Origin: Lasiosphaeria ovina
Taxonomy: Eukaryota; Ascomycota; Sordariomycetes; Sordariales; Lasiosphaeriaceae
Reading direction: 5' to 3'
DNA: 64,000 nt
Assembly (NCBI GenBank): GCA_033439765.1
Contig: JAULSN010000008.1
Span: forward strand, 2,604,001-2,668,000
Shown here: positions 32,311 through 42,870 of the stretch, piece by piece
Layout: the number at the start of each line of letters is the position of its first letter
Numbering within the stretch: position 1 is the stretch's first letter
Notes under the pieces: model-generated
Told to the model about the DNA's origin: nothing
The model's database searches: none
The model's input: only the letters and a program-made list of their open reading frames with translations
Program-made: the position numbers and the translations under genes

Positions 32311-32718
32311 GGTAAACTCGGGATAGGGGGTTTTCGGAACGTGTGTCAGTCTTGTTGTTATTGCATAATTACCTACCTTAGATGCAGTCCTAATTACTTT
32401 GTATGACGATAAAGGCACCTAGGCAAATTCTTGGCCAAACCCCTGGCTCTCGTGATTCTGTATGACACACAAAATCCTCTGCCAAGTCGCCAAGCCGGCA
32501 GGGCTCCGGGGTCCGCCACGCCTCGGTGGGCTCCGCAAGCAGAGCCCACAGTAATAGTCGCCACTGCCAGGGAGAATCCGGCTGGGCCACGAGCAGAGAC
32601 TGCACAAGTCAGGCAACACCATTCCTATTGTTAGAGACGGGCAAAAAAAAATCTCTTCTCCCGTGGGTACCGAATAGTTGCACGTCCCAACTTCCCAGCT
32701 TCCCTCAAAATCTCCAAA
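32311..32718. other. intergenic
   Basis: This is the 3' flank of the NAP-like gene and the upstream region of the FAD monooxygenase gene. No separate feature is supported. Confidence 0.6.
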
Positions 32719-33820
32719 ATGGTACCTGACTCGGACTTCAAGGTCATAGTAGTCGGCGGCGGCCCCGTCGGGCTGACCGCGGCCCACGCGCTGTCCAAGG
32801 CCGGCATCGACTATGTCGTGCTCGAGCACCGCCGCGAGGTCGTCATCGACGTCGGCGCCAGCTTGGTCGTGTGGCCGCAGGGGTTCCGCATCCTGGCGCA
32901 GCTGGGCATCCTCGAGCCCCTGACCGCCCTCGGCGTCGAGCTGGGGTGCACGCGGAGCCTCGAGCTCGGCGGGCACAAGTACAAAACGTCGTGGGCGACC
33001 GAGGCTATGAAAAAGAAGTGAGCAAGCACTTGAGTCTGATATCATGAGGTGCCACTAACTGACTCTCGTCCCAGCCACGGCATCTGCCAACACGTCTTCC
33101 ACCGCGCGCAGCTCATCCAAGTGCTGTACGACACGCTGAGCGCGGCCGACAAGGCGCGCGTGCTCACGGGCAAGCAGGTGACGGAGATCGAGAGCGGCGC
33201 GGACGGCGTCGTGGTGCACTGCAAGGACGGCAGCGCGCACCGGGGGTCGATGGTCGTCGGCGCCGACGGCGTGCACAGCGTAGTGCGGCAGCGGATGCGC
33301 GACCTGGCGCTCAAGGCCGCGTCCCCAAAGGTCAATGCCGAGCACCCGTACGCGTGCGAGTACCGGCTTTTCTGGTGCACGTTCCCGCGGCCGGCGGGCT
33401 GCGACCTCGCGGCCGGCGACGCCGTCGAGATCCACGGGAAAGACAACTCGCTGCAGTGCCTCAACGGCGCCGACCGGTCGTGGCTGTTCATCTACGAGCG
33501 GCTCGCAGCACCACCGCCACGCGGCACCCGCGTGAGCTACACGGCGGCGGATATTGACGCGCTGGCGGCGCGCAACGGCGACCACGCTGTTAGTGAGACG
33601 CTGAAGGTGCGCGACGTGCTGCCGCTGCGCTACTCGGGCGGCATGTCGGACCTCGAGGAGGGCGTCGTCGAGCACTGGAGCTTCGGCCGCGTGGTGCTCG
33701 TCGGCGACGCCTGCCACAAGATGACGCCCAACCATGGCCTGGGCTACAACAACGGCATCCAGGACGTCGCCGCGCTGCTCAACGAGCTACACGACGCGCT
33801 GCGCGACCATCACACCACCA

Positions 33821-33915
<95 letters not shown>

Positions 33916-34407
33916 ACACCAACAACACCCCTACCCCTGACTACCCTCACAGCCGTATTCGACCGCTACCAATCGTCACGCAGCGAGCTGTTAGCGCGCG
34001 ACTACGCGGCATCCGTCGCACTGACGCGCGCGTCGAGCTGGCACACGTGGGCCGACCGGGCGCTGGACCGGCACGTGTTCCCGGCGATTCCGTTCCACGA
34101 CGAGCTGGTGCTCGCCACGCGCATGTCGCGCAACGTGGCGCAGGCGCCGGTGCTGCGCTTTGTGCGCTGCGCCGCCGAGCCGTTTGTTGGCCGGATCAAG
34201 TGGAGGCATGCTCTCTCGCTTGAAAATGAGGATGGGGGTGGTAAGGATGGGGATATGGAAGCGAAGGAGAGGGAGAAGGGGGTGGGTGTTGCGAGGTGGG
34301 ATGTTAGGCGGTGGGATGTGTGGGCGTTTTTGAGCTCAGTGTTTTCGGCTTCTTTTCCTTTCTCTGTTTCGGTTCCTATTCCCTTCGCGTGGCGACGGGC
34401 TGTTTAG
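32719..34407 (+). CDS. FAD-dependent monooxygenase (PaxM/salicylate-hydroxylase-like)
   Basis: Two exons (32719-33017 and 33075-34407) give 543 aa. It is a group A flavoprotein monooxygenase that would hydroxylate or epoxidise a small organic substrate using FAD and NAD(P)H. The Rossmann motif GGGPVG is at residues 13-18, the DG motif is in VVGADGVHSVVRQRM, and the GD motif is VLVGDACHKMTPNHGLGYNN (about 309-328). The arrangement resembles fungal PaxM-type enzymes. A tract of about 31 serines (about residues 349-379), encoded by pure TCA repeats, interrupts the FAD-binding domain after the GD motif. The C-terminus is hydrophobic and aromatic and may associate with membranes. No polyketide, terpene or peptide synthase is nearby, so a pathway cannot be assigned. 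Confidence 0.85.
33823..33915. repeat. (TCA)31 trinucleotide microsatellite inside a gene
   Basis: About 93 uninterrupted bases of TCA lie in frame in the FAD monooxygenase gene and encode polyserine. Such pure tracts usually vary in length between strains. A change in multiples of three would leave the frame intact. Confidence 0.9.
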
Positions 34408-34683
34408 ACTAGATAGATGGGCTAGATGGACTGGTTTCGGCAGGCATGGAAAATGGACTGCTTGGGATTTGTGGTGGGTAGGGGGTTCAAAAGTCAACAA
34501 AAACATATCCGCGTTCACTGGGTGATGTGCTGGCTGGTTATACTGTAATCACGTTTTGCGATTGGTCTCAATGTAAATGACATTCCAGTGCGTCTCAGTC
34601 ATAACTGCGTGGAATGTATGGTGGATGCTGCAGCAACAAAAAAAAACAAGAAACCTGCCCCTGAGCGACTTTCCGGCTGCCCT

Positions 34684-35222
34684 TCAGTTCTTCCTGCAGC
34701 CCACAAAGTTGTTGCCGCTGGCGCCCGTGTGCGTGATGAGCGAGTCGACGGCGCCGTTGTTGTCGAAGATGACGCGGTCCGGCCCCGGCGAGCCGCCCGT
34801 GTAGACGTTGTACGAGCTGAGGATGGGAAACTCGTACCACGGCGAGGCCGTCGGGAAGCTGAAACCCTCGTAGTTGTTGTACACGTGGGGATAGCCTCCT
34901 GTTTTTTGTCATAAGCACAGCACGTGGATTGCTGGTCTGGAGAATGGACATACCCAGCGTCGAGCCCGAATTGTGCAGCGAGTAGCCCTTGTTCTTGGCC
35001 GCCGTGATGTCGCTCTGCCAGTAGCAAATTGTTCCGCACGTGTAAACGCATGTGGCGCGCGTCTCGAGGCCGGCCGCCACGTGGCCGATCCCGTCTACCG
35101 GGATCGCCGCGGCCGACACGGCGACGGCCGAGATGAGCGCGAGAACGACTGAGAGGAGCTGGCAGGCACGGTCAGCAATATGGTGCACCCGGAGTGGGAG
35201 TCGGGGTTCTCACTCTGGCCAT
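34684..35222 (-). CDS. secreted guanyl-specific ribonuclease, RNase T1/N1 family
   Basis: Three exons (35222-35214, 35158-34954, 34898-34684) join in frame to 142 aa. The first exon encodes only MAR, and joining it gives a proper signal peptide ([20 protein letters not shown]). The mature enzyme cleaves single-stranded RNA after G. The RNase T1 catalytic set is present with the exact T1 spacing: Tyr74, His76, Glu94, Arg113 and His128. They lie in [23 protein letters not shown] and [10 protein letters not shown]. Four cysteines are available for the two disulfides of the family. It is convergent with the FAD monooxygenase gene. A TATATAA element lies upstream. Confidence 0.9.
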
Positions 35223-35330
35223 TTTGAGGGCAGGGACTGTATCCAGTGGTGTTCGGGTAAGGGGTAAGCTGTCTGGGTTGCAGCACGTCGACTCTCAATC
35301 TACCTGACTCTTCTTCAACGCGGTCCGGAC

Positions 35331-35337
35331 TTATATA
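35331..35337 (-). promoter_or_regulatory. TATA box of the RNase T1-type gene
   Basis: TATATAA reads on the minus strand about 110 bases before the ATG at 35222, consistent with a short leader. The call rests on motif and position only. Confidence 0.5.
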
Positions 35338-36510
35338 GCTATCCGCTCAGCGAGCTCGCCCCCTGAGAAGCCAGACATCGATACTAGCAAGCGAGCCAGG
35401 CCATACCGTAGAACCAAGTGTTGCTCAATTCCAGGCTGGCCGGCTGCTAGTTCGACGGAGGGATGCCCTAGAACGGAAGGTTCGGTGCATGAGGCGCGCC
35501 ATGCCCGCGGAGCCACTGAGATGTCTTGGCCGGGAGTCGTGCCCACACCTCGAGGGTTGCATTCTGAGGGCGGTCCGTCTGGACCCCTTGCAAAGGCGTG
35601 TCGTCTGGAGAAGCCTGGTTGGGCCTGCCACCCAGTCCCACGCAGCACGCCCACCGTCTGGTTACACAGCATCTCCAACCCCTATTAGACATAAAAATGG
35701 CCACACCCTCAGACGTCTGGTTGATAGTTCCAGAACCCTTCCACCAGGCTAAACCGTTGTCCTGACCGATGGCTTGACGTGGGGAGGGGAAGGGGTGTGG
35801 GGGAGGGGAAGGGGGAGGGCACAATTCCCGCAGGCAATCGAGCAGACACGCCGGCACGGCACGGCACTGGTGGGATTGACAAACAGGGACACGGGGGAGC
35901 TTTGGCTGGGACTGATTGGAGAGTCGCTGTACCTGCACAGAGACAAATAGACCCCTGTCCTTGGCGCCGGCATTTCAGATCGACACACCTGGGAAGCGAA
36001 GCTTGTCCGGCGGCAGCGAATCAGCGCCCCGGCACCCCCTCGCTCCCGCGCCGGCATGCAGGCCCCTTGTCCGAACCGGGAAGCTCGTCGCCTTTTCCTC
36101 TATCAGCAGCTGCTGGATTAGCAACACACATGCGAGCCTGCGAATCCTTATCGGACCTCTGTGTCGGCTTTGCGGATGGGCCGTTATCAGTCAATGGGCG
36201 TCTCGTTATCGCCGTGTTTAGGTAACTAAAAGACAACGGATGAGCACGCGAGTTTTAGGCTGATGCACATGTTTTTTCACGTTCAATATTTTCAAAGGGG
36301 AATTTAGTCATCGGTAACGAAAGTGTAGTATTTATCCAAGATCTATCTTGTCAGTAAAAAGGGCCTGCACTGCTGCTGTAGTTAATTGATCCGGAGACAG
36401 GGCAAGGGCCCCGGCTACCGAGTTAGCGCGCATGGGTGCGTTCATGAAGGCAAATGCAAATAAAGACAAACAAAGCGGGGAAGGGAATAGCAACTTACTA
36501 GACGCGCCAC
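35338..36510. other. intergenic
   Basis: About 1.2 kb has no recognisable gene, including a G-rich purine tract around 35775-35820. Open frames on both strands have no domain similarity. Confidence 0.55.
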
Positions 36511-36987
36511 CTACTGCTCGTCGTCAGAGTCGTCGAAGACTGGCTTAGCGTAGATCTGGTCAAGAGCCTCCCGGGACGGAACAGCAAGCTGCTGCATGTG
36601 GATGTCAACGTCCACCATGTCATCATCGGAGTCGTGATGAGCCGGCGTGCCGACAATGTTGGCAGTTCCAACAATGCCGCCAATGGCCATCTCGTCTCCA
36701 GACTCGCTCGGCTCCGGAGTGAGAGCGTACTGCTCAGGGTAGTCGTCCTCATCCTCGCCCGAAGTCGATTCAGAGGAGTCGTCGTCCTGCTCAGCCATGG
36801 CAGCGAGCGCTCTGCAAACAGGGCACGTAAGACGCCGCTCCTCCTCGACCCGGGTGGGCAGCCTCACCTCTATCTCGTGGCCATCCTTGAGGTTGCACCC
36901 GTTGAGTACCTCACGGTGGTCAACGATCGTCTGAGGCTGGTGGTTCGGCACCCCGCACCAAATGTCAACCGTGTATACTATGCACAT
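36511..36987 (-). CDS. hypothetical acidic protein, probably the last exon of a longer gene
   Basis: The 158-aa frame starts MCIVYTVDIWCGVPNH. It has a CPVC pair near residue 55, and continues into an acidic, Ser-rich region (SESTSGEDEDDYPE). It ends FDDSDDEQ. I do not recognise the family, and the acidic end suggests a nuclear or regulatory protein. The bases before the frame contain a possible branch site and an acceptor (GCTAATATGTGCATAG), so the Met at 36987 may lie inside an intron. Earlier exons may lie to the right; see the open frame at 37306-37490. Confidence 0.45.
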   Translation of the reverse strand: MCIVYTVDIWCGVPNHQPQTIVDHREVLNGCNLKDGHEIEVRLPTRVEEERRLTCPVCRALAAMAEQDDDSSESTSGEDEDDYPEQYALTPEPSESGDEMAIGGIVGTANIVGTPAHHDSDDDMVDVDIHMQQLAVPSREALDQIYAKPVFDDSDDEQ

Positions 36988-37305
36988 ATTAGCTGATTTG
37001 GCTGTAAAGTCCTGCAGTTGCGTATGTGGAGTGGCGTGCGAAAGTGGGTGGAAAGGAAGATGCAGTGTCTTCTGTTTCCTTGGAGGATGGTGATGGTAGA
37101 AAGATTATTCGACTGAGATGGCAGACGGCGTTCGTTTTTATGTTCCGAAACTCTCGAATGATATCAGGTTTCCATACTAAAGAGGCACTTTGCACAGAAT
37201 GAAGACAGACAATGCTATTGCATTCGTCAACAAAGGCCATCGAAGCGGGCTGTCAGGTTAGGAAAAGACAAAGAAACATCATATGTATTGGATGCGGTTG
37301 TGCGT

Positions 37306-37490
37306 ACCTTTCCCCTCGAAGACAAAGAAGCACCAGCTGTCTTTGATGAAACAGTAAGCTAAGAATTCCGCCTCTAAAAAGAGTTCACCCATTAGAACAG
37401 CACCATGCTTGGTAAAGTGCTTCTTATCCCATGTAGCATCCAGCCATTGGTGTGTGGCTTGTGAGCTTCTGGACCCAAGCCTTTGAAGTC
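37306..37490 (-). other. open, coding-looking frame, possible upstream exon
   Basis: On the minus strand a stretch reads QWLDATWDKKHFTKHG, then VLMGELFLEAEFLAYCF, then IKDSWCFFVFEGK. It ends at a plausible donor (GTACGC). It could be an earlier exon of the gene ending at 36511, although I could not find a clean frame-preserving chain between them. The family is unknown. Confidence 0.3.
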
Positions 37491-37796
37491 GTTGACGTTC
37501 ACCCCTTCACATCCAACAATTGGACGTTAGTTCTCAATAAATGATAGCTGTTTGCCTAGGAATAGACACTTACCTTACCACTCACTGTCCTACCATCATG
37601 CCATAACCCTACCGGCACCATTCACAACCCTGGATGGACAGACAACCCGCAAAGCGGAGCCGTCCTCGTAGCGAAAACCTGGCGAGGGATGGAGTCTACC
37701 ATACACTCCAGGGCCGAGAGCGAGTCACGCCACGCATGCCATCCCACAGAACACAGCCAGTCCCGAACCATATCTCCATCAAACACAAGCACCATC

Positions 37797-37887
37797 GGTC
37801 GGGTGGCGCAATGGTAGCGCGTTACTTTCCGGCGACAAGATATCTCTCTGTTGGTAAAGGTTCTGGGTTCGAGTCCCAGCTCGATCG
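37797..37887 (+). tRNA. tRNA-Arg (anticodon CCG) with a 19-nt intron
   Basis: The acceptor stem GGTCGGG pairs with CTCGATC with two G-T wobbles, and the discriminator base is G. The D arm is GCGC/GCGC and the T arm is CTGGG-TTCGAGT-CCCAG. The anticodon stem TTACT/GGTAA encloses TT-CCG-G, then an intron (37833-37851) at the usual place one base after the anticodon. CCG at 37829-37831 reads CGG arginine codons. A run of T about 10 bases downstream is a suitable RNA polymerase III terminator. The mature length would be 72 nt. Confidence 0.82.
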
Positions 37888-38680
37888 AAGCATTCATTTT
37901 TGCCGTCTTGAGCTTGTGACATGCTTCCTTTTTTGATGCCGGTTTGCACCGGACACGCGGACGGGTGTTTTAGGACCTCAAGACGCAACTGCAGACAAAG
38001 GCATTTTGCTCGCGACACGGCGGCTAGGGACGACCTCTGCAAGACACACGTCACAAAGACGGGGCAGCTCTCTCCGTCCGCCTGGTCACCAGGGAGATGA
38101 TCGGGATATACGAGCCGCGAGAGCTGCCCCAGTTCTGCGCGCCAAGCACGTTGCTGACGCGCGCTCTGCGCTGGCAGAGCTAGGAAACCAGGACACTGGG
38201 GGAAATTTCAGGGACGCCTGACAGCCAGAACCAGGTTCCCAGAGGCTTGGCTCGCCCGCGCCGTGCGGCTGTTTCGGTTGCGCAGCCGAAATCCTGCCCC
38301 AGAGATGGCGACCCTTGGGCCGGAGGGCCACGTTCCGCGCTCCCTCCGGAGGCAGGTTGCAGCGCCGGCCGCCGTTCCCGGGCCATGCGCGCGCCGAGAC
38401 GTTGCACCCCAGCTTTTTTGTGGCCGGGGTCGCGCCGGCATAGCCTGGCTTTGCTGGCCATTTCGCCGCCTTGGTGTTGCATTTTTTTCGCGGCCAAGGC
38501 CAGCCAAGGCGGCGGCGGCGATGGACTTCCAGGAATCGCGTGCCTCCAGGATTTTGCGAGCGGTCTACCGCGTGTATATGAAGCCCTCAATGATATCCTC
38601 TTCGTCGTCTCTGATCAGTATCCCAGAGCACTTGACCTCATTCAACCATCTCCACTCGACATTACCCCTGAACCGAAATC
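37888..38680. other. intergenic, promoter side of the AA9 gene
   Basis: This GC-rich stretch has no recognisable coding frame. A TATATGAA-like element near 38573 and a pyrimidine-rich leader fit the AA9 gene that starts at 38681. Confidence 0.5.
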
Positions 38681-39475
38681 ATGAAAGTCGTCGCTCCGCT
38701 CCTCGCCGCCGCCGGGCTGGCCAGCGCACACACCATCTTCTCGTCGCTCGAAGTTGGCGGCGTCAACCAGGGCGTCGGACAGGGAGTGCGGGTGCCGTCG
38801 TACAACGGGCCGATTGAGGACGTAACCTCCAACTCGCTGGCGTGCAACGGGGCGCCGAACCCGACGTCACCGACCAGCAAGGTGATCACGGTCCAAGCCG
38901 GCTCAAACGTGACGGCCATCTGGCGGTACATGATCGGCACGACGGGCAGCGCGCCCAACGACGTCATGGACATCACGCACAAGGGCCCGACGCTCGCGTA
39001 CCTCAAGAAGGTGTCCGACGCGACGGCCGACGCCGGCCCAGGTGGCGGCTGGTTCAAGATCCAGCAGGACGGGCTGGCCAGCAACGGCGTGTGGGGCACC
39101 GAGCGCGTCGTCACCGGCCAGGGCCGCCACGACATCCGCATCCCTGCCTGCATTGCCCCCGGCCAGTACCTGCTGCGCGCCGAGATGATTGCCCTCCACG
39201 GCGCTGGCAACTACCCCGGCGCCCAGTTCTACATGGAGTGCGCCCAGATCAATGTTGTTGGTGGCACCGGCACCAAGACGCCCGCCACTGTCAGCTTCCC
39301 AGGCGCCTACTCGGTATGTTGCTGTCTTCCCCTTCGTGATTTGATGTGATGCCTCGGAGAAATGCTGACCCGGCTGTGACTCTTGTAGGGAACCGATCCC
39401 GGAGTCAAGATCAGTATCTACTGGCCCCCTTTGACCAGCTACACGATTCCCGGCCCCAGCGTCTTCGCCTGCTAG
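38681..39475 (+). CDS. AA9 lytic polysaccharide monooxygenase (formerly GH61)
   Basis: Two exons (38681-39313 and 39389-39475, intron GTATGT...GTAG) give 239 aa, a normal size for a single-domain AA9. The enzyme is a secreted copper protein that oxidatively cuts cellulose and related glucans. The signal peptide ends at SA|HTIF, making His17 the N-terminal copper ligand. The second ligand is His100 in [11 protein letters not shown]. The axial Tyr lies in [11 protein letters not shown], and the C-terminal YTIPGPSVF is a common AA9 ending. No CBM1 module follows. It is convergent with the GH35 gene, 189 bases apart. Confidence 0.93.
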
Positions 39476-39664
39476 ACCGTGAACGGTGCAGTGATGGGTG
39501 GATGTGATGGAAACGGGGATGGTATTTGGTCGTAACATTTGATGGCGAATGTGTGGTCCTAAGACATCGAAACTTCTTTGTACATATTTAACACGTAGTT
39601 TCTGAACCCCTGTCCAGTATTGGTATGTTCCCACCAATCCCCGCGTAACTATGTCTCCAAGGAA

Positions 39665-42600
39665 TCAAGCGTAAAGCAGCCTCTCACGCCCCCAGCCCGG
39701 ACGGAGGTACGCGCCGTCAAACTTGGTAGAGAACGACGAGCCAACGGCGTAACGCAGCACAAGCTCGACGTCGACGGCCGCGCCCAGCTCCGTCTGCGCC
39801 CACACGGCCACGGCAACCACGTTGTCGCCGCTGTAGTCCAGCACGCCCGGCGGCACTGGGAACGTGTCCTCGGAGGCAATGGCCGGATAGAAGCGGCCGA
39901 ACTGGTAGCCGTTGACATACAGGTACGCGCGATACGCCGTGGAATTCGAGGGCGGCGTGACGAACCGAAACGCCAGCGACACGTCCAGGCCGTCGGGGAC
40001 CGCGAGGTCCAGCGCGGTGCGGTAGAAGCGCACGCCGGCGTCCGCACTATGCTCACGCGGCGACCCCGCCGGCCACAGCGAGTCGTCAAATCCCGGCAGG
40101 TGCCAGCCGAGACGCTCCGCCGTGAGCCCGCCCTCGTTGTAGAGCGTGCGTACGGGGTCGAGCGCGACGCCCGATGCGCCCCCCGCCGTGCCTGCGACCT
40201 TCCACCGGCTGAACTGCCGCCGAGCGCCGCCACTGCCGCTGCCGAAGAGCGTGGCGTTGAAGATTCCGCGGGGGTTGAGCGCCGCGTTGAGCTCGTCGTG
40301 CCCCGTGTCGTCGTGCATGACCAGCAACACGTTCTCCCTGCCGTCTTTGTCGCTGTCATACAGCGCGCCGCTGGGGAACGAGATCGTCAGGTTCCCTATC
40401 GGCATGCTGGCGTCGCCGAGGAACGACGCCACGAGCTGCCCGTTGAGAAACGCCGACCAGGCGTGCGCCGTGCCGCCCTGCACACTAACGAAGGCGCCCG
40501 TCACGATGCTTGCGGCGGTGCTGGCGAAATAGCCCCGCCACAGCCGGACTCCCGTGTGGAAGCCGTACTCGTCGGCGTAGAGGTACGGCGTGGTGCCCTT
40601 GGTGGCGCTGGGCGTTGTCATATGGTTTGCGTCAGCCCAGGCGAGGCTGGAGTCGGAGTAGGCGGGCCGTCGCTCGGGCAGGCTGTCCTGGGACTTCCAC
40701 GGCCCAAGCTTGGGGAGAGTGAAGGCGGCAGGCGGCAGGATGGTGGCCTGTAGTGTGCCGTGTGCTGTGCGCGTCGTGGCCAGGTCTTTGCCGTTCCATC
40801 GGATTTTGGACGTGGCCGCCGTGGTGAATACCTGGATGGGTATGGGTGTCGTGCCGTTGGAATCGCCGAATATGCAAATCGTGTCGGTGTCTAGGGCTGC
40901 TGAGCGGACGAGATACGGCCCGATGACCAGAGCTGGTTGACGAATATGTGTTAGCTGAACTGGTGAGATGAAAGACCGAGATATCGTGTGTGGCTCACCT
41001 GTTTGGTTGACGGGGACTTTAGGGTCCTTTGTCAAGGCAGGCGCCCAAAACTTATAGGCCGTCTTTCTATCGACAAGCACGACTCTCACGCCAGTGTCAA
41101 AGTCCAGAACAAACATACCCTCAGGCTGCGTGAAGCCCACCACCACGCCTTTATCCCTTTTGTCAAACGTAATCCCCTGCGCCCCGGCATGTGCGGAGAT
41201 GGTCCCGTTGACCACGCCCTGCAGATAGAACTCGGCCGAGAGGCCAGTGGGAACCCAGAGCACCAGCGTAGAGTGTCCGTCGATAATGGCGTACGTCAGA
41301 ACCTCTGCTGTCGAGTATATCAGCGTGTTGTTCCCGAAATGGAAGTCGACAGCCGTGATTCTGGATTCGTAGCCGCTCAGCACTGTGGCGCCTTCAATCT
41401 GAGGTACCATGAAATTCCCAGCGCTTGTGTTAACGTAGAGCATAAAGTATTCCGTAGACGTCGAAGAGGTGATTGCATGCCGGAGGACATAGAAGGCAGC
41501 CCCCGTGTCCGTGTTTCTGAGCTCTGTTACGAATATGGCTGTGTTGTTCGTGTATGCCGTTCCGTTGCCCACGCGCTCGGTAAAGGCCAGCTCGTGTGCC
41601 ACACGAGTGAAGAGGCCGAGGTTTTTGATCTCGTAGTACTTGGCGTCGATACTCCGGTCTTCGGCTATGGCGGCCGAGTAGTCGTAGCTGGTGCCGATGA
41701 AAGGCGCGGCCAGCCACCCCCAGTTTGTGCCGCCGTATATCATGTACAGGTTCAACGTCGTGACCTTCTGGGCGATGGTGTCACGGTAGTAGAAGTTGAC
41801 AAACTCAGGGCCAGTCCTCTCCTTGCAGCCACCTGCGGGGCCGTCCCACGGATTCATCGCACCCCCCTGGAACTCGGGCATCATGGGCGGCTGCCTCGGC
41901 GAGACCTGCTGAAAATGGTCCCAGTAGTCGGCGATGGCAAAGTCCTTGATGGTGCCGCAGTCTTCGGTGACGCACGACCAGCATTGCGGCTTTGTGGGCA
42001 CGTTTAGCCCAAAGTCACACAGCCATACCGCGCACGGGAGGAGCTAAAACTCACGTAGCTGTCCAGGCCGTAGATATCCACATCCCCTCCTGCGTGGCCG
42101 GTATCATAGTCTCTAGACCACGATCTGCCGCCTTGGCCAGGTGCATTGTGTATTGTGGGCACAACGATCCCATTGCGTCGTGCGTTCTCCTCCAGCTTCT
42201 CCATATACGAAACGGCCTCGGGGTTGGGCGTCTTTGCGCCGACGTCGCGCCACTGATTCGCATACTCGTTCTCGATCTGGTACATGATAACGGTGCCGTT
42301 CTCGGTGAGCTGAAAGGCCTTGACCAGCTGCGCCATGCCGTCCTGATACGGCGTCCACGCCTCTGTGTATGCTGTCCCGTTGGACCGGACGTCCCCGTAG
42401 GCGCCCGTGGTGGCCCAGAGTGCCATTCCGCCCGCGTTGAGCTCTCCGTTAATGTATGGGCCAGGTCGCACCAGCACGTACAAGCCGATGTCTCTAGCCA
42501 TCTCGAGGAAGCGGGTAAGGTTGTGCGCGCCGGTGTCAAAGTCGACCTTGCCAGGCGTCGGCGCGTGGAACCCCCAATGCGTGTAGATTGAAACCATCCT

Positions 42601-42870
42601 CATTCCCGCTGCTTTGATTTTTTGCAGAACATCCTCCCACACTTCGGGTACCGGCACGCGAAACGGATGCATCTCGCCGCCGAAGAGGAAGATGCGCTCG
42701 CCGTTGATGACGAGGCTGTAATGATCCCATTGAATCGTCTGTTGGAGGCCATTGCCGAGGGTCGGCCAGGAATCCTGGGAGCCGAGTACGAATTGCAGCA
42801 CGGGAAGTAGGATGGCGAAGGAGAACAGCCACGGGGCTATGCCGAGACGCCAGGGAGTTGGCAGTTGCAT
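39665..42870 (-). CDS. secreted GH35 beta-galactosidase
   Basis: Three exons (42870-42055, 41989-40999, 40932-39665) join in frame to 1,024 aa, typical of fungal GH35 enzymes, which remove terminal beta-galactose from plant polysaccharides. Both introns have GTGAG starts and a CTAA-type branch site near the 3' end. A hydrophobic signal segment (about residues 11-30) is followed by the TIM barrel with LFGGEMHPFRVPV and LVRPGPYINGEL. The acid/base is in YQIENEYANQW (near residue 202) and the nucleophile in MMPEFQGGAMNPWDG (near residue 311). Later beta domains include WRGYF and the jelly-roll with YLYVNGYQFGRFYP. Many N-glycosylation sites are present. Confidence 0.92.

Noticed and set aside
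33734..33940. Polyhistidine frame over the TCA repeat
   Set aside because: It is a frame shadow of the polyserine tract in the FAD monooxygenase gene.
32719..35222. FAD monooxygenase, RNase and neighbours as a secondary-metabolite cluster
   Set aside because: There is no polyketide synthase, peptide synthetase, terpene cyclase or prenyltransferase in the window. The second monooxygenase is about 28 kb away.
42001..42054. Reading the first GH35 exon through GTGAGT, giving a premature end
   Set aside because: A 65-nt intron with a CTAAAC branch site and CAAAG acceptor joins both parts in frame and restores the family block LDSYPQCW.
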